Source: Achromobacter sp. AONIH1
Lineage (GTDB): Bacteria > Pseudomonadota > Gammaproteobacteria > Burkholderiales > Burkholderiaceae_B
Assembly: GCF_002902905.1 (NCBI RefSeq)
Contig: NZ_CP026124.1
Span: 6,200,001 to 6,264,000 of the forward strand
Direction: 5' to 3'
Length of the DNA stretch: 64,000 nucleotides
The notes beneath the pieces were generated by a model. The model saw only the letters and a program-made list of their open reading frames with translations. It was not told the DNA's origin and ran no database searches. Position 1 is the first letter of the stretch; each line of letters starts with the position of its first letter. Made by a program: the position numbers and the translations under genes. Below are positions 53,680 to 61,732 of the stretch, piece after piece.

Positions 53680-54555
53680 TCAGGCCACGGCCCGCGAGGC
53701 TCCGGCGTCGTCCGGCGCGCCGCCCTCGGCCCTGCCGGCCTGGACGCCGGGCTCGCGAGCCGCGGCGATCTCCGGATTGCCATGGCGGCGGTGCAGGAAG
53801 TCCACCACCGCGGCGCGGCAGGCGAGGTAGACCGCGTCATTGGCCAGCGCCACGCGGTCGCGCGGTCGCGCCAGCGGCACGGCCAGGATCTCGCCGATGG
53901 TGGCGGCCGGCCCGTTGCCCAGCATGACGATGCGGTCCGACAGCAGCACGGCCTCGTCCACGTCGTGCGTGACCATGATGGTGGTGGTGCGCGTCTTGGC
54001 CACGATCCTGAGCAGCTCGTCCTGCAGATGCGCGCGCGTCAGCGCGTCCAGCGCGCCGAACGGCTCGTCCATCAGCAGCACGCCCGGCTCGATCGCCAGC
54101 GCCCGCGCGATGCCCACGCGCTGCTTCATGCCGCCGGATATCTCGCGCGGCAGCTTGTTCTGCGCGGGCAGCAGTCCCACCAGTTCCAGCGCCGCGCGCG
54201 TGCGCTCGGCCAGCCGGGCGCGGCTTTCGCTGCCGCCGAACACACGCTCCACCGCCAGGTGCACGTTCTGGAAGCAGGTCAGCCAGGGCAGCAGGGAATG
54301 GTTCTGGAACACCACCGCGCGGTCGGGCCCGGGTCCGGTGATCTCGCGCTCGGCGCACAGCAGCACGCCGGTGGTGGGGCGCGTCAGGCCGGCGATCAGG
54401 TTCAGCAGCGTGGACTTGCCGCAGCCCGAATGCCCGATCAGCGTGATGAACTCGCCCTGGTCCACGGTCAGGTCGATATCGCGCAGGGCCACGAAATCGC
54501 CCTTGCGCGTGGCGAAGGTCTGGCCCACGCGTTCTATGCGTACATGCTTCTTCAT
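53680..54555 (-). CDS. nrtD: Nitrate ABC transporter ATP-binding protein (NrtD/NasD-type)
   Basis: A 291-residue ABC ATPase: Walker A GHSGCGKST, Q-loop VFQNHSLLPWL, signature ISGGMKQRVGIARAL, Walker B VLLMDEPFGALDALTRA and the H-loop VTHDVDEAVLLSDRI. The family of nitrate/sulfonate/taurine transporters is clear; nitrate is assigned from the flanking nrtA and nirB genes. The C-terminal ~25 residues are a disordered extension. It starts 5 bases after nrtB. Confidence 0.92.
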   Translation of the reverse strand: MKKHVRIERVGQTFATRKGDFVALRDIDLTVDQGEFITLIGHSGCGKSTLLNLIAGLTRPTTGVLLCAEREITGPGPDRAVVFQNHSLLPWLTCFQNVHLAVERVFGGSESRARLAERTRAALELVGLLPAQNKLPREISGGMKQRVGIARALAIEPGVLLMDEPFGALDALTRAHLQDELLRIVAKTRTTTIMVTHDVDEAVLLSDRIVMLGNGPAATIGEILAVPLARPRDRVALANDAVYLACRAAVVDFLHRRHGNPEIAAAREPGVQAGRAEGGAPDDAGASRAVA

Positions 54556-54559
54556 GCGG

Positions 54560-55393
54560 CTACTCCTCGGCGTAGGTAAAACGGCGCGCCAGCGCGACCA
54601 GCAGCGTTTCCAGCGCCAGCCCCACGATGCCGATCACGAAAATGGCGATGACGATGTGCTCGACCTTCAGGTTGTTCCATTCGTCCCATAGCCAGAAGCC
54701 GATGCCGGTGCCGCCGGTCAGCATCTCGGCCGCCACGATCACCAGCCAGGCCGTGCCGATGGACAACCGCACGCCGGTCAGCACATAGGGCAGCACCGCC
54801 GGCAGCAATACCTTGGTGACGACCTTCCATTCCGACAGATTCAGCACGCGCGCCACGTTCAGGTAGTCCTGCGGCACGCGCGTCACCCCAACGGCGGTAT
54901 TGACGATCATGGGCCAGATGGAACAGATGAAGATCGCCCAGATGGCGGCCGGATTGGCGGCCTTGAACAGCAACAGGCCCAGCGGCAGCCAGGCCAGCGG
55001 CGACACCGGCCGCAGCAGGCTGACGATGGGCGAGAACATGGCGCGCAGCGCGGCATAGCGACCGATGGCGAAGCCCGCCGGTATGCCCACGATGGCGGCC
55101 AGCCCGAAGCCGACGGCCACTCGCTGCAGCGAGGCCAGCAGGTTCCAGCCTATGCCCTTGTCGTTGGGCCCGTTGTCGTAGAAAGGATCGGCGAACAGCG
55201 CCTGGGCCGCGTGCCAGGTGACGCCGGGCGTGGGAATCTCGGGAATGCCCATGGCCACCGCCTGCCATGCCAGCACGAACACCGCGAATCCAGCCACCGG
55301 CCCGGCCGCGGCCTTGAGCAGGCCCTCGACGCGGTCGCGCCAGAAGGCGCCCGTCCGGCCCGCGCCCGCCATGGAGGAGATCACATTGAACAT
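54560..55393 (-). CDS. nrtB: Nitrate ABC transporter permease (NrtB-type)
   Basis: A 277-residue inner-membrane permease with about six spans, starting with GPVAGFAVFVLAWQAVAMGI. The EAA-loop-like coupling helix is VARVLNLSEWKVVTKVLLPA, followed by LPYVLTGVRLSIGTAWLVIV. The ATG at 55393 was chosen because GAGAAGGAA precedes it; the frame is open upstream into nrtA, but those codons are a shadow. It forms the channel of NrtABD for nitrate or nitrite uptake. It lies 23 bases after nrtA. Confidence 0.92.
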   Translation of the reverse strand: MFNVISSMAGAGRTGAFWRDRVEGLLKAAAGPVAGFAVFVLAWQAVAMGIPEIPTPGVTWHAAQALFADPFYDNGPNDKGIGWNLLASLQRVAVGFGLAAIVGIPAGFAIGRYAALRAMFSPIVSLLRPVSPLAWLPLGLLLFKAANPAAIWAIFICSIWPMIVNTAVGVTRVPQDYLNVARVLNLSEWKVVTKVLLPAVLPYVLTGVRLSIGTAWLVIVAAEMLTGGTGIGFWLWDEWNNLKVEHIVIAIFVIGIVGLALETLLVALARRFTYAEE

Positions 55394-55416
55394 TTCCTTC
55401 TCCCTCGTTGCGGCGC

Positions 55417-56718
55417 TCAGGCCTTGACCTTGAAGCCGTCGGCATAGGCCGCCGGATCGCTGCCGTCCCAGGCCACGCCGTCGACCAGCGTGGACTTGCG
55501 CATCTCGCCGGCGGGCAGCGCCACGCCGGCGGCCTGCGCCGCCTGGCGGTACACGTCGATGCGATTGATCTGCCGGGCCACGGCCAGGTAGTCGGGATGC
55601 GTCTTGAGCAATCCCCAGCGCTTGTGCTGTGTCAGGAACCACATGCCGTCGCTAAGGTAGGGGAAGTTGGCCGCGCCATCGGCATGAAAGCGCATGGCAT
55701 GCGGATCGCTCCAGGACTTGCCCAGGCCGTCCTCGTAGCGGCCCTGCATGCGGCCGACGATGCCGCCCGCGTCGGTATTGACGTAGGACTTGGCGGCGAT
55801 GGTCTCGGCGGTCTTCTGGCGATTGGCCTCGGAAGCGTCGATCCACTTGCCCGCCTCCAGCACCGCAGCCGTGACGGCCCGCGCCGTGTTGGGATGGCGC
55901 GCCACGAACTCGGCGCTGGCGCCCAGCACCTTTTCGGGATGATCGGCCCAGATGCCCTGCGTCGTGATGGCGGTGAAGCCGATCTTGTCCATGATCGCGC
56001 GCGCGCCCCAGGGCTCGCCGACGCAGAAGCCGTCCATGTTGCCCACACGCATGTTGGCGACCATCTGCGGCGGCGGCACGGTGATGGCCTTGGCGTCGCG
56101 CATCGGATCGATGCCATGCGCCGCCAGCCAGTAATACAGCCACATGGCGTGGGTGCCTGTGGGAAAGGTCTGGGCGAAGGTGTATTCGCGCTTGTCGCTG
56201 GCCATCAGCCTGGCCAGCGACTCGCCGTCGCGCGCGCCAGCCTGCAACAGCTTGTTGGACAGGGTGATCGCCTGGCCATTCTGGTTCAGCCCCATAAGCA
56301 CCGCCATGTCCTTGCGCGGACCGCCGATGCCCAGGTGCACGCCGTAGACCAACCCATACAGCACATGAGCGAAATCCAGCTCGCCGTTCATGAGCTTGTC
56401 CCGCACGCTGGCCCAGGAAGCCTCCTTGGACAGCGTGATGGTGACGCCGTGCTTCTTGTCCAGGCCCAGCGCCGAGGCCATCACCACGGACGCGCAATCC
56501 GTCAGCGGGATGAAGCCGATCTTCACCTCGGTCTTTTCCGGCGCATCGGTGCCGGCCGCCCAGGCGCCGGCTCGCACCAGCGGATCGACCAGGGACAACA
56601 GGCCCGCGCCCGTCGCCGCGCGCGCGGCCCCCGCGAGCCAGCTGCGGCGTCCGGCATCGGCGCCATCGCGCGGGTCGGGTTTCGGGGCGTGTTCCGAACG
56701 GTCATGGTGTGACGACAT
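55417..56718 (-). CDS. nrtA: Nitrate ABC transporter substrate-binding protein (NrtA-type)
   Basis: A 433-residue CmpA/NrtA-family binding protein. The N-terminus has a twin-arginine-like signal, GRRSWLAGAARAATGAGLLS, so it is periplasmic. The ligand domain shows VKIGFIPLTDCASVVMASAL, FAHVLYGLVYGVHLGIG, QTFPTGTHAMWLYYWLAAHG and MDGFCVGEPWGARAI. Two ATGs lie in front; the one at 56718 was chosen because AGGAG sits 8 bases before it, while 56724 would leave only 2 bases. It is first in the nitrate operon, behind an attenuator leader. Related cytoplasmic NasS proteins lack a signal peptide, so this one is not NasS. Confidence 0.92.
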   Translation of the reverse strand: MSSHHDRSEHAPKPDPRDGADAGRRSWLAGAARAATGAGLLSLVDPLVRAGAWAAGTDAPEKTEVKIGFIPLTDCASVVMASALGLDKKHGVTITLSKEASWASVRDKLMNGELDFAHVLYGLVYGVHLGIGGPRKDMAVLMGLNQNGQAITLSNKLLQAGARDGESLARLMASDKREYTFAQTFPTGTHAMWLYYWLAAHGIDPMRDAKAITVPPPQMVANMRVGNMDGFCVGEPWGARAIMDKIGFTAITTQGIWADHPEKVLGASAEFVARHPNTARAVTAAVLEAGKWIDASEANRQKTAETIAAKSYVNTDAGGIVGRMQGRYEDGLGKSWSDPHAMRFHADGAANFPYLSDGMWFLTQHKRWGLLKTHPDYLAVARQINRIDVYRQAAQAAGVALPAGEMRKSTLVDGVAWDGSDPAAYADGFKVKA

Positions 56719-56734
56719 GGGCATGGCTCCTGGC

Positions 56735-56779
56735 AAAAAAAACGCCCCGCCCGCCACGGACCGGATCCGGTGGCGGGCG
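56735..56779 (-). terminator. Intrinsic terminator in the nrtA leader (attenuator)
   Basis: On the minus strand a perfect 10-bp stem, CGCCCGCCAC with GTGGCGGGCG (arms 56770-56779 and 56748-56757), is followed by GGGCG and eight U residues (56735-56742). It stands between the sigma-54 promoter and the nrtA ribosome binding site (AGGAG), so transcription would stop before nrtA unless antitermination occurs. Confidence 0.9.
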
Positions 56780-56843
56780 AGACGTCGTTGTCCCTGGCCG
56801 CGAATGCGCGGCGTTCAGCGTGGGCGACCGCCGTTGGCCGCCA
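56779..56843 (-). promoter_or_regulatory. Two-hairpin ANTAR (NasT) target leader RNA
   Basis: P1 at 56823-56842 is GGCGGCC-AACGGC-GGTCGCC, a 7-bp stem with one G-U pair. P2 at 56779-56794 is GGGAC-AACGAC-GTCTC, a 5-bp stem with one G-U pair. Both loops have six bases with A at position 1 and G at position 4, the published recognition rule for ANTAR proteins. A small GCCGCG-CATT-CGCGGC hairpin lies between them. The last base of P2 is the first base of the terminator stem, so P2 and the terminator compete at that base. NasT is encoded divergently next door. Confidence 0.85.
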
Positions 56844-56851
56844 CTACCCCA

Positions 56852-56870
56852 CAAGCAAGCGCCGTGCCAA
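56852..56870 (-). promoter_or_regulatory. Sigma-54 (-24/-12) promoter of the nrtABD-nirBD-nasA operon
   Basis: Minus-strand TTGGCAC-GGCGC-TTGCTT matches the RpoN consensus TGGCAC-N5-TTGCW perfectly. The -12 C is at 56855, which predicts transcription from about 56843, one base before hairpin P1 of the leader. Sigma-54 dependence implies an activator such as NtrC. Confidence 0.88.
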
Positions 56871-57002
56871 CCCCCGCCCCCCCCAGGCGCGGACCGGCGC
56901 AAAGTCCGTGATACCGCATGGATACTGGCTTGACGGCCGATCGACGCGGGCGCGGACCAACACCTTGCGGACACACACGGATGCGCCACAACGTGCGCCG
57001 GC

Positions 57003-57017
57003 GCACCAAGCCTGTGC
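57003..57017. promoter_or_regulatory. NtrC-like binding site (enhancer) for the nitrate operon
   Basis: GCACC-N5-TGTGC matches the NtrC consensus GCACC-N5-GGTGC at 9 of 10 positions and extends to a wider dyad GCGCAC-N7-GTGCGC. It lies about 140 bp upstream of the sigma-54 promoter, a normal enhancer distance. A second palindrome, GTGCGCCGGCGCAC, overlaps its left side. Confidence 0.55.
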
Positions 57018-57019
57018 GC

Positions 57020-57074
57020 GCCATGCCCCGCGCTTGTGCGCGCCGCGCGGCGGTTGCGCGCGCCGCGGCATGGC
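57020..57074. repeat. Inverted repeat in front of nasT
   Basis: GCCATGCC (57020-57027) pairs with GGCATGGC (57067-57074), and GC-rich inner arms (CGCG/CGCG) extend the stem. It lies 50 bases before the nasT start and may form a leader hairpin or hold a regulator site. Confidence 0.4.
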
Positions 57075-57124
57075 ATGGAAATTGCGTGATCACCGCTATC
57101 CGGATTTGCAGGATCGAACGCCCC

Positions 57125-57706
57125 ATGCTGAAAGTCATGCTGCTCAACGATGGCGAGGGACGCGCGGCGTCGCTGCGGCAGACGCTGGCGGCCGCGGGCG
57201 TGCGCGTCGTGGCCGAGGCCGCGCCGGGCATGGATCTGGCCGCCGCGATCGAAGACGCCGCTCCCGATGTGGTGCTGATCGACAGCGACGCGCCCGGTCG
57301 CGACACGCTGGAATATGTCTGCGTGGCCAGCGAGCACAGCGACCGGCCGGTGGTGATGTTCACCGGCGACGGCACGCGCGCGGCCATCCGCGAGGCGTTG
57401 CAGGCGGGCGTGGCCGCCTACGTGGTCGGGGACGTCCCCGCCGCCCGCATCGAAAGCCTGCTGACCGTGGCGATCGAACGCTTCGCCGTGGAGAAGTCCC
57501 GGCGCGAGGCGCTGCGCGAAGCCAAGCTTCGGCTGGCGGACAGGCAATGGGTGGAAAAAGCCAAGGGCATCCTGATGCAGACCCGCTCAATTTCCGAGGA
57601 CGAGGCCCACCGGCTGTTGCGCGAACGCGCCATGCAGGCCCAGAAGCGCCTGGGCGAGGTGGCGCGCGAGGTCGTTGAGTTCAGTCAATGGCTGGGCCCG
57701 GGCTGA
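57125..57706 (+). CDS. nasT: Nitrate-responsive ANTAR antiterminator NasT
   Basis: A 193-residue two-domain regulator. Residues 1-115 are a receiver-like domain with the Asp at position 53 (DVVLIDSDAPGRD). The acidic pocket is reduced (LLNDGE) and the usual Lys near YVVGD is missing, so phosphorylation is doubtful. Residues ~130-185 are an ANTAR domain (RQWVEKAKGILMQTRSISED with EAHRLLRERA). NasT binds double-hexaloop RNA hairpins and prevents termination; exactly such a leader lies in front of nrtA, transcribed the other way. The partner sensor NasS, usually encoded beside nasT, is absent. The ATG at 57125 begins the first beta strand. Confidence 0.92.
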   Translation: MLKVMLLNDGEGRAASLRQTLAAAGVRVVAEAAPGMDLAAAIEDAAPDVVLIDSDAPGRDTLEYVCVASEHSDRPVVMFTGDGTRAAIREALQAGVAAYVVGDVPAARIESLLTVAIERFAVEKSRREALREAKLRLADRQWVEKAKGILMQTRSISEDEAHRLLRERAMQAQKRLGEVAREVVEFSQWLGPG

Positions 57707-57818
57707 GCGTTAATAAGTTTTGGATATATGAATTCAATAAATCAAAAGTTGTGGGGATGAAACCCCATCCCTATGATCGACTGACATTTGCCGGGCCAGC
57801 CCGGAGCGGGTTTATTCC

Positions 57819-59249
57819 ATGAAGCTCTTCCCCCTGTTCGCCGATCTGAACGGCCGCCCCGCGCTGGTCGTGGGCGGCGGCGCCGTTGCCGAACGCAAGA
57901 CGCTGGCGCTGCTCGAAGCGGGCGCCGCCGTGACCGTGGGCGCGCCCGGGCTGACGCCCGCCCTGGCCGCGCTGGCCGCCGATGGCCGCATCCGTCACCA
58001 TCCGGGCCGGTTCGACCCCGCCTGGCTGGACGCCGTCTGGCTGGTCGTGGCCGCCACCGACGACACCGGGGTCAACCGCGAGGTCTCCGAAGCCGCCGAG
58101 GCCCGCCGCCTGTTCTGCAATGTAGTGGACGATCCGGCGCTGTCCTCGTTCCAGGTGCCGTCCATCGTGGACCGCTCGCCGGTGATCGTGGCGATCTCGT
58201 CCTCGGGCGTGGCCCCGGTGCTGGCCCGCCGCCTGCGCGAACGCATCGAATCGCTGTTCGACCACACCCTGGGCCAGCTGGCCGGACTGGCCGATCGCTA
58301 CCGCCAGCGCATCCGCGCCGGCCATCCCGACCTGGGCGCCCGGCGCCGCTTCTACGACTGGCTGCTGGACGGCCCCGTGGCCGGGCTGCTGCGCCAGCAG
58401 CGGCCGGACCAGGCCGAGGCCGCGCTGGCCACCGCCCTGGACCAGCCCCTGCGCCCCGCCGAGGGCAGCGTGGTGCTGGTGGGCGCCGGACCGGGAGACC
58501 CCGGCCTCTTGACGCTCAAGGCGCTGCGGGCGCTGAACGAGGCCGACGTGATCATGTACGACCGCCTGGTCAGCGATGACATCATGGCCCTGGCGCGGCG
58601 CGACGCGACGCGCGTGTCGGTGGGCAAGCAGCCCGGCGAAGACCATCACGCCACCCAGGCCCGCATCCACGCGCTGCTGGTCGAGCACGCGCGCGCCGGA
58701 CGCCGCGTGGTGCGGCTCAAGGGCGGCGACGCCTTCATCTTCGGACGCGGCGGCGAGGAACTCGAATACCTGCGTGAGCACGGCGTGCGCTATGAGGTGG
58801 TGCCCGGCATCACGGCCGCGCTGGCCTGCGCCGCCTACGCCGGCATTCCGCTGACGCACCGCGAGCACGCGCAATCGGTGCGGCTGGTGACGGCCCACTG
58901 CCGCGACGACGAAGACAACCTGGATTGGCCCGCGCTGGCCCGCGAGAAGCAGACGCTGGCGTTCTACATGGGCGTGGGCCAGCTGGACGCGCTCAGCCGC
59001 CGGCTGATTTCGCACGGCCGCGCGCCGGACACGCCGTTCGCGCTGATCGAGAACGGCAGCCGCCCGGAACAGCGCGTGCTGTCGGGCGCAGTGAAGGACC
59101 TGCCCGATCTGGCGCGGGCGCACGGCATCCGCTCGCCCGCCCTGCTCATCGTGGGCGAGGTGGCGGGACTGGCGTCCCGCCTGCAATGGTTCGGCCGCCA
59201 TATCGATGGCGGCCAGGGCGACGGCCAGCCGCAGCGCCTGGCCGCCTGA
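57819..59249 (+). CDS. cysG: Siroheme synthase CysG (trifunctional)
   Basis: A 476-residue fusion. The N-terminal ~210 residues are the dehydrogenase/ferrochelatase module ([60 protein letters not shown]). The C-terminal ~260 are uroporphyrinogen-III methyltransferase ([59 protein letters not shown]). It makes siroheme, the NirB prosthetic group, which explains its place next to the nitrate genes. The 112 bases in front are unusually AT-rich (TTTTGGATATATGAATTCAA), a probable promoter region. Confidence 0.95.
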   Translation: MKLFPLFADLNGRPALVVGGGAVAERKTLALLEAGAAVTVGAPGLTPALAALAADGRIRHHPGRFDPAWLDAVWLVVAATDDTGVNREVSEAAEARRLFCNVVDDPALSSFQVPSIVDRSPVIVAISSSGVAPVLARRLRERIESLFDHTLGQLAGLADRYRQRIRAGHPDLGARRRFYDWLLDGPVAGLLRQQRPDQAEAALATALDQPLRPAEGSVVLVGAGPGDPGLLTLKALRALNEADVIMYDRLVSDDIMALARRDATRVSVGKQPGEDHHATQARIHALLVEHARAGRRVVRLKGGDAFIFGRGGEELEYLREHGVRYEVVPGITAALACAAYAGIPLTHREHAQSVRLVTAHCRDDEDNLDWPALAREKQTLAFYMGVGQLDALSRRLISHGRAPDTPFALIENGSRPEQRVLSGAVKDLPDLARAHGIRSPALLIVGEVAGLASRLQWFGRHIDGGQGDGQPQRLAA

Positions 59250-59291
59250 GGCCGCCGCGCCGAAAAGGCTGCGCGGCGCTTAAGGCGGCCT
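59249..59291. terminator. Bipartite hairpin between convergent cysG and upp
   Basis: AGGCCGCC pairs with GGCGGCCT and an inner GCGCCG with CGGCGC; a TTAA segment bulges on one side. It begins at the cysG stop codon and fills the gap to upp, so it is a likely shared terminator, though without a long U run. Confidence 0.55.
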
Positions 59292-59298
59292 GATCCCG

Positions 59299-59937
59299 TC
59301 AGTCGGTCTTCTGGGTCGTGCCGAAGATGCGGTCGCCGGCGTCGCCCAGGCCCGGCACGATGTAGCCGTGCTCGTTCAGGTGGTCGTCGATGGACGCCGT
59401 GTAGATATGCACGTCCGGATGCTTGGCCAGCACGGCGTCGATGCCCACCGGCGCGGCCACCAGCACCAGCGCGCGGATTTCCTTGCAGCCGGCCTTCTTC
59501 AGCAGGTCGATGGCGGCGACCATGGAGCCGCCGGTGGCCAGCATGGGATCGACGATCAGCGCCAGACGCTGGTCCAGCTCGCCGACCAGGCGTTCCAGGT
59601 AGGTATGGGCTTCGAGGGTTTCCTCGTTGCGGGCCACGCCCACCACGCTGACCTTGGCGCCGGGGATCAGGCTCAGCACGCCATCCAGCATGCCGATGCC
59701 GGCGCGCAGGATGGGCACCACGGTGACTTTCTTGCCGGCGATCTTCTCGACCTGGACCTGGCCACACCAGCCTTCGACGGTGGCGGGCGCCAGCGGCAGA
59801 TCCTTGGACGCCTCGTAGGTGAGCAAAGCGCCCACTTCCTGCGACAGTTCACGGAAGCTCTTGGTGCTGAGGTCGGCGCGGCGCATGATCCCGAGCTTGT
59901 GGCGAATCAGCGGGTGACGGATTTCGTGCACGGGCAT
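59299..59937 (-). CDS. upp: Uracil phosphoribosyltransferase
   Basis: A 212-residue enzyme of standard length. It shows the N-terminal [40 protein letters not shown] and the PRPP-binding loop [20 protein letters not shown], with the C-terminal uracil-site [17 protein letters not shown]. It salvages uracil to UMP in the cytoplasm. It is a single gene; no uracil permease lies next to it in the window. Confidence 0.96.
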   Translation of the reverse strand: MPVHEIRHPLIRHKLGIMRRADLSTKSFRELSQEVGALLTYEASKDLPLAPATVEGWCGQVQVEKIAGKKVTVVPILRAGIGMLDGVLSLIPGAKVSVVGVARNEETLEAHTYLERLVGELDQRLALIVDPMLATGGSMVAAIDLLKKAGCKEIRALVLVAAPVGIDAVLAKHPDVHIYTASIDDHLNEHGYIVPGLGDAGDRIFGTTQKTD

Positions 59938-60136
59938 GTGCGTAAATCTCCAGAATATTGAGAGTCGGGGGTGTTCGCCTCAGGCGCGGCGGCGGGCGGC
60001 GCGGCGCTTTCGCGCCGGCTCGCGGTCCGCCTTGGATACCGCGCCAGAGAATCGTAATCGGTTTGCGGGAATTTTTATCGCCGGACCGCCCAGGGTGAAA
60101 AAGACCGCCCTGGCGGAACCCGGCATGGACCATGCC

Positions 60137-61591
60137 CTATTGTTCGGCCAGCCAGGCGATGAGCGCGTCGTCGAAGGCGCGCACCGCGCCTGCCTGCTCG
60201 TGGTTGACCATGCTGACCAGCACGTAGCGCTTGCCGCTGGCGCCCAGCACATAGCCGGCGATGGAACGCACGTCGCGCAGCGAGCCGGTCTTCAGGTGAG
60301 CCATGCCCTGCGTGCCGTCGCCCTTGAGGCGGCGGCGCACGGTGCCGTCCACGCCGGCGATGGCCAGGGACGAAATGTATTCCGGCATGACCGGCGAATT
60401 CCAGGCCACGGTCAGCATGGACGCCAGGCTGTCGGCGGACACGCGCGCCTCGCGCGACAGGCCGGCGCCGTTGTCGATGACCAGTTCCGGCATGTCCAGG
60501 CCCTGGCGCGCCAGCAGGCTCTTGGCCACGGCTTCGCTGCTGGCCACGGTGGCCGGCTTGCGGCCCCGCTCGGCGCCCAGCGTCAGCAGCAGCGTGCGCG
60601 CCATGACGTTGTTGCTGCGCTTGTTGATCTGGCGGATGACCTCGGCCAGCGTGGGCGAGTCGTGCGAGGCCAGCACCACGGCGTCGCCCGGCACCATGCC
60701 GGTACGGACCTGGCCCTTGAAGGTGCCGCCCAGCTCGCGCCACAGCATGCGGAAGACCTCGGTGGCGTAGTCGGGCTGCGACAGCGCCAGCCGGTACAGG
60801 CTGAACTCGCCGCAGGAGCCCGCCACCTTGCCGCTGACGCGCAGGGTCACGCCCTGCTGGGTGATGAGCGGCTCGGTCGAGACCACGGGCGCGCCGGGGC
60901 AGCGCGCCTCTGTCCATTCCACCTTGCCCTCGATTTTCAGGCCGGGCAGCGGCGGATCGATCAGCGGCACCCACTTATGGGCCGCCGCATCCGGCAGGAA
61001 CATCAGGCGCACGGCGCCGAATCCCACCATGAGCGCGTCCGGGCTGGCGTTGTAGGCGCGGTCGGGCGCGCCGTCGAAGGCGCCGGGATCGGTGCCCACC
61101 TGACCGAAGATGCTGCGGTCGATCACCAGATCGTTGATCTGCTTGACGCCGCGCAGGCGCAGCTCGCGCAACAGCACCCAGAGATCCTGCATCAGGAACT
61201 GCGGATCGCCACCGGCGCGCAGGTACAGCGGGCCGGACAGCGCGCCCTTGGCGTCGGGCCGGGCGCCCGGCTCGGTCATGAATTCGGTGCGCCAGACGTA
61301 ATTGGGCCCCAGCTCGGACAGGGCCGCCCAGGTGGTCACCAGCTTCATGACCGAGGCGGGATTGCGCGGCTCCTTGGCGTTGAGCGCCACCAGGCGCGGG
61401 CCGCCCACCTCCTGCACCACCAGGGACAGGGCGCTGTCCGGCAGCTTGGTTTCCTTCCAGGCCTTGACCACGGCCGGCGGCAGGCCCGGCACCTGGGCGC
61501 AGGCCGCGCCGCCAGCCAGGGCCAGCAGTCCGCCCGCCAGCCACCGCCTGAACCGGCCCGTTCCCGCCACCGCCCTGTTGTATCCCGTCAT
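60137..61591 (-). CDS. dacB: D-alanyl-D-alanine carboxypeptidase/endopeptidase (PBP4, S13 family)
   Basis: A 484-residue penicillin-binding protein of class C. After a signal peptide (WLAGGLLALAGGAACAQ) come the three active-site motifs: SVMK in NPASVMKLVTTWAAL, SNN in NKRSNNVMARTLLL and KTG in AHLKTGSLRDVRSIAGY. The insert between the first two motifs is typical of S13. It trims peptide stems and cuts cross-links in the periplasm. The ATG at 61591 was chosen because it puts the signal peptide near the start; the frame extends 28 codons further without one. Confidence 0.92.
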   Translation of the reverse strand: MTGYNRAVAGTGRFRRWLAGGLLALAGGAACAQVPGLPPAVVKAWKETKLPDSALSLVVQEVGGPRLVALNAKEPRNPASVMKLVTTWAALSELGPNYVWRTEFMTEPGARPDAKGALSGPLYLRAGGDPQFLMQDLWVLLRELRLRGVKQINDLVIDRSIFGQVGTDPGAFDGAPDRAYNASPDALMVGFGAVRLMFLPDAAAHKWVPLIDPPLPGLKIEGKVEWTEARCPGAPVVSTEPLITQQGVTLRVSGKVAGSCGEFSLYRLALSQPDYATEVFRMLWRELGGTFKGQVRTGMVPGDAVVLASHDSPTLAEVIRQINKRSNNVMARTLLLTLGAERGRKPATVASSEAVAKSLLARQGLDMPELVIDNGAGLSREARVSADSLASMLTVAWNSPVMPEYISSLAIAGVDGTVRRRLKGDGTQGMAHLKTGSLRDVRSIAGYVLGASGKRYVLVSMVNHEQAGAVRAFDDALIAWLAEQ

Positions 61592-61732
61592 GCCCCGACC
61601 ACCTGAATGCTTATCCGGCAAAACCGAGAGCATACAAAACCTGGAGCGCTTGCGGGCGCAGGGCGGGGCATGCAAGCGCCCGGCCGGCCCTGGAATCGGC
61701 CCGCCGGCTGATCGCCGGCAGCCCTCCTTCCT

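Noticed and set aside
55417..56718. NrtA-like protein as the NasS nitrate sensor
   Set aside because: It has a twin-arginine-like export signal and is followed by permease and ATPase genes, so it is the transport component.
57707..57818. A tRNA or small RNA in the AT-rich gap before cysG
   Set aside because: No cloverleaf or convincing terminator is present; the region reads as a promoter, with a short GGGG-ATGAAA-CCCC hairpin only.
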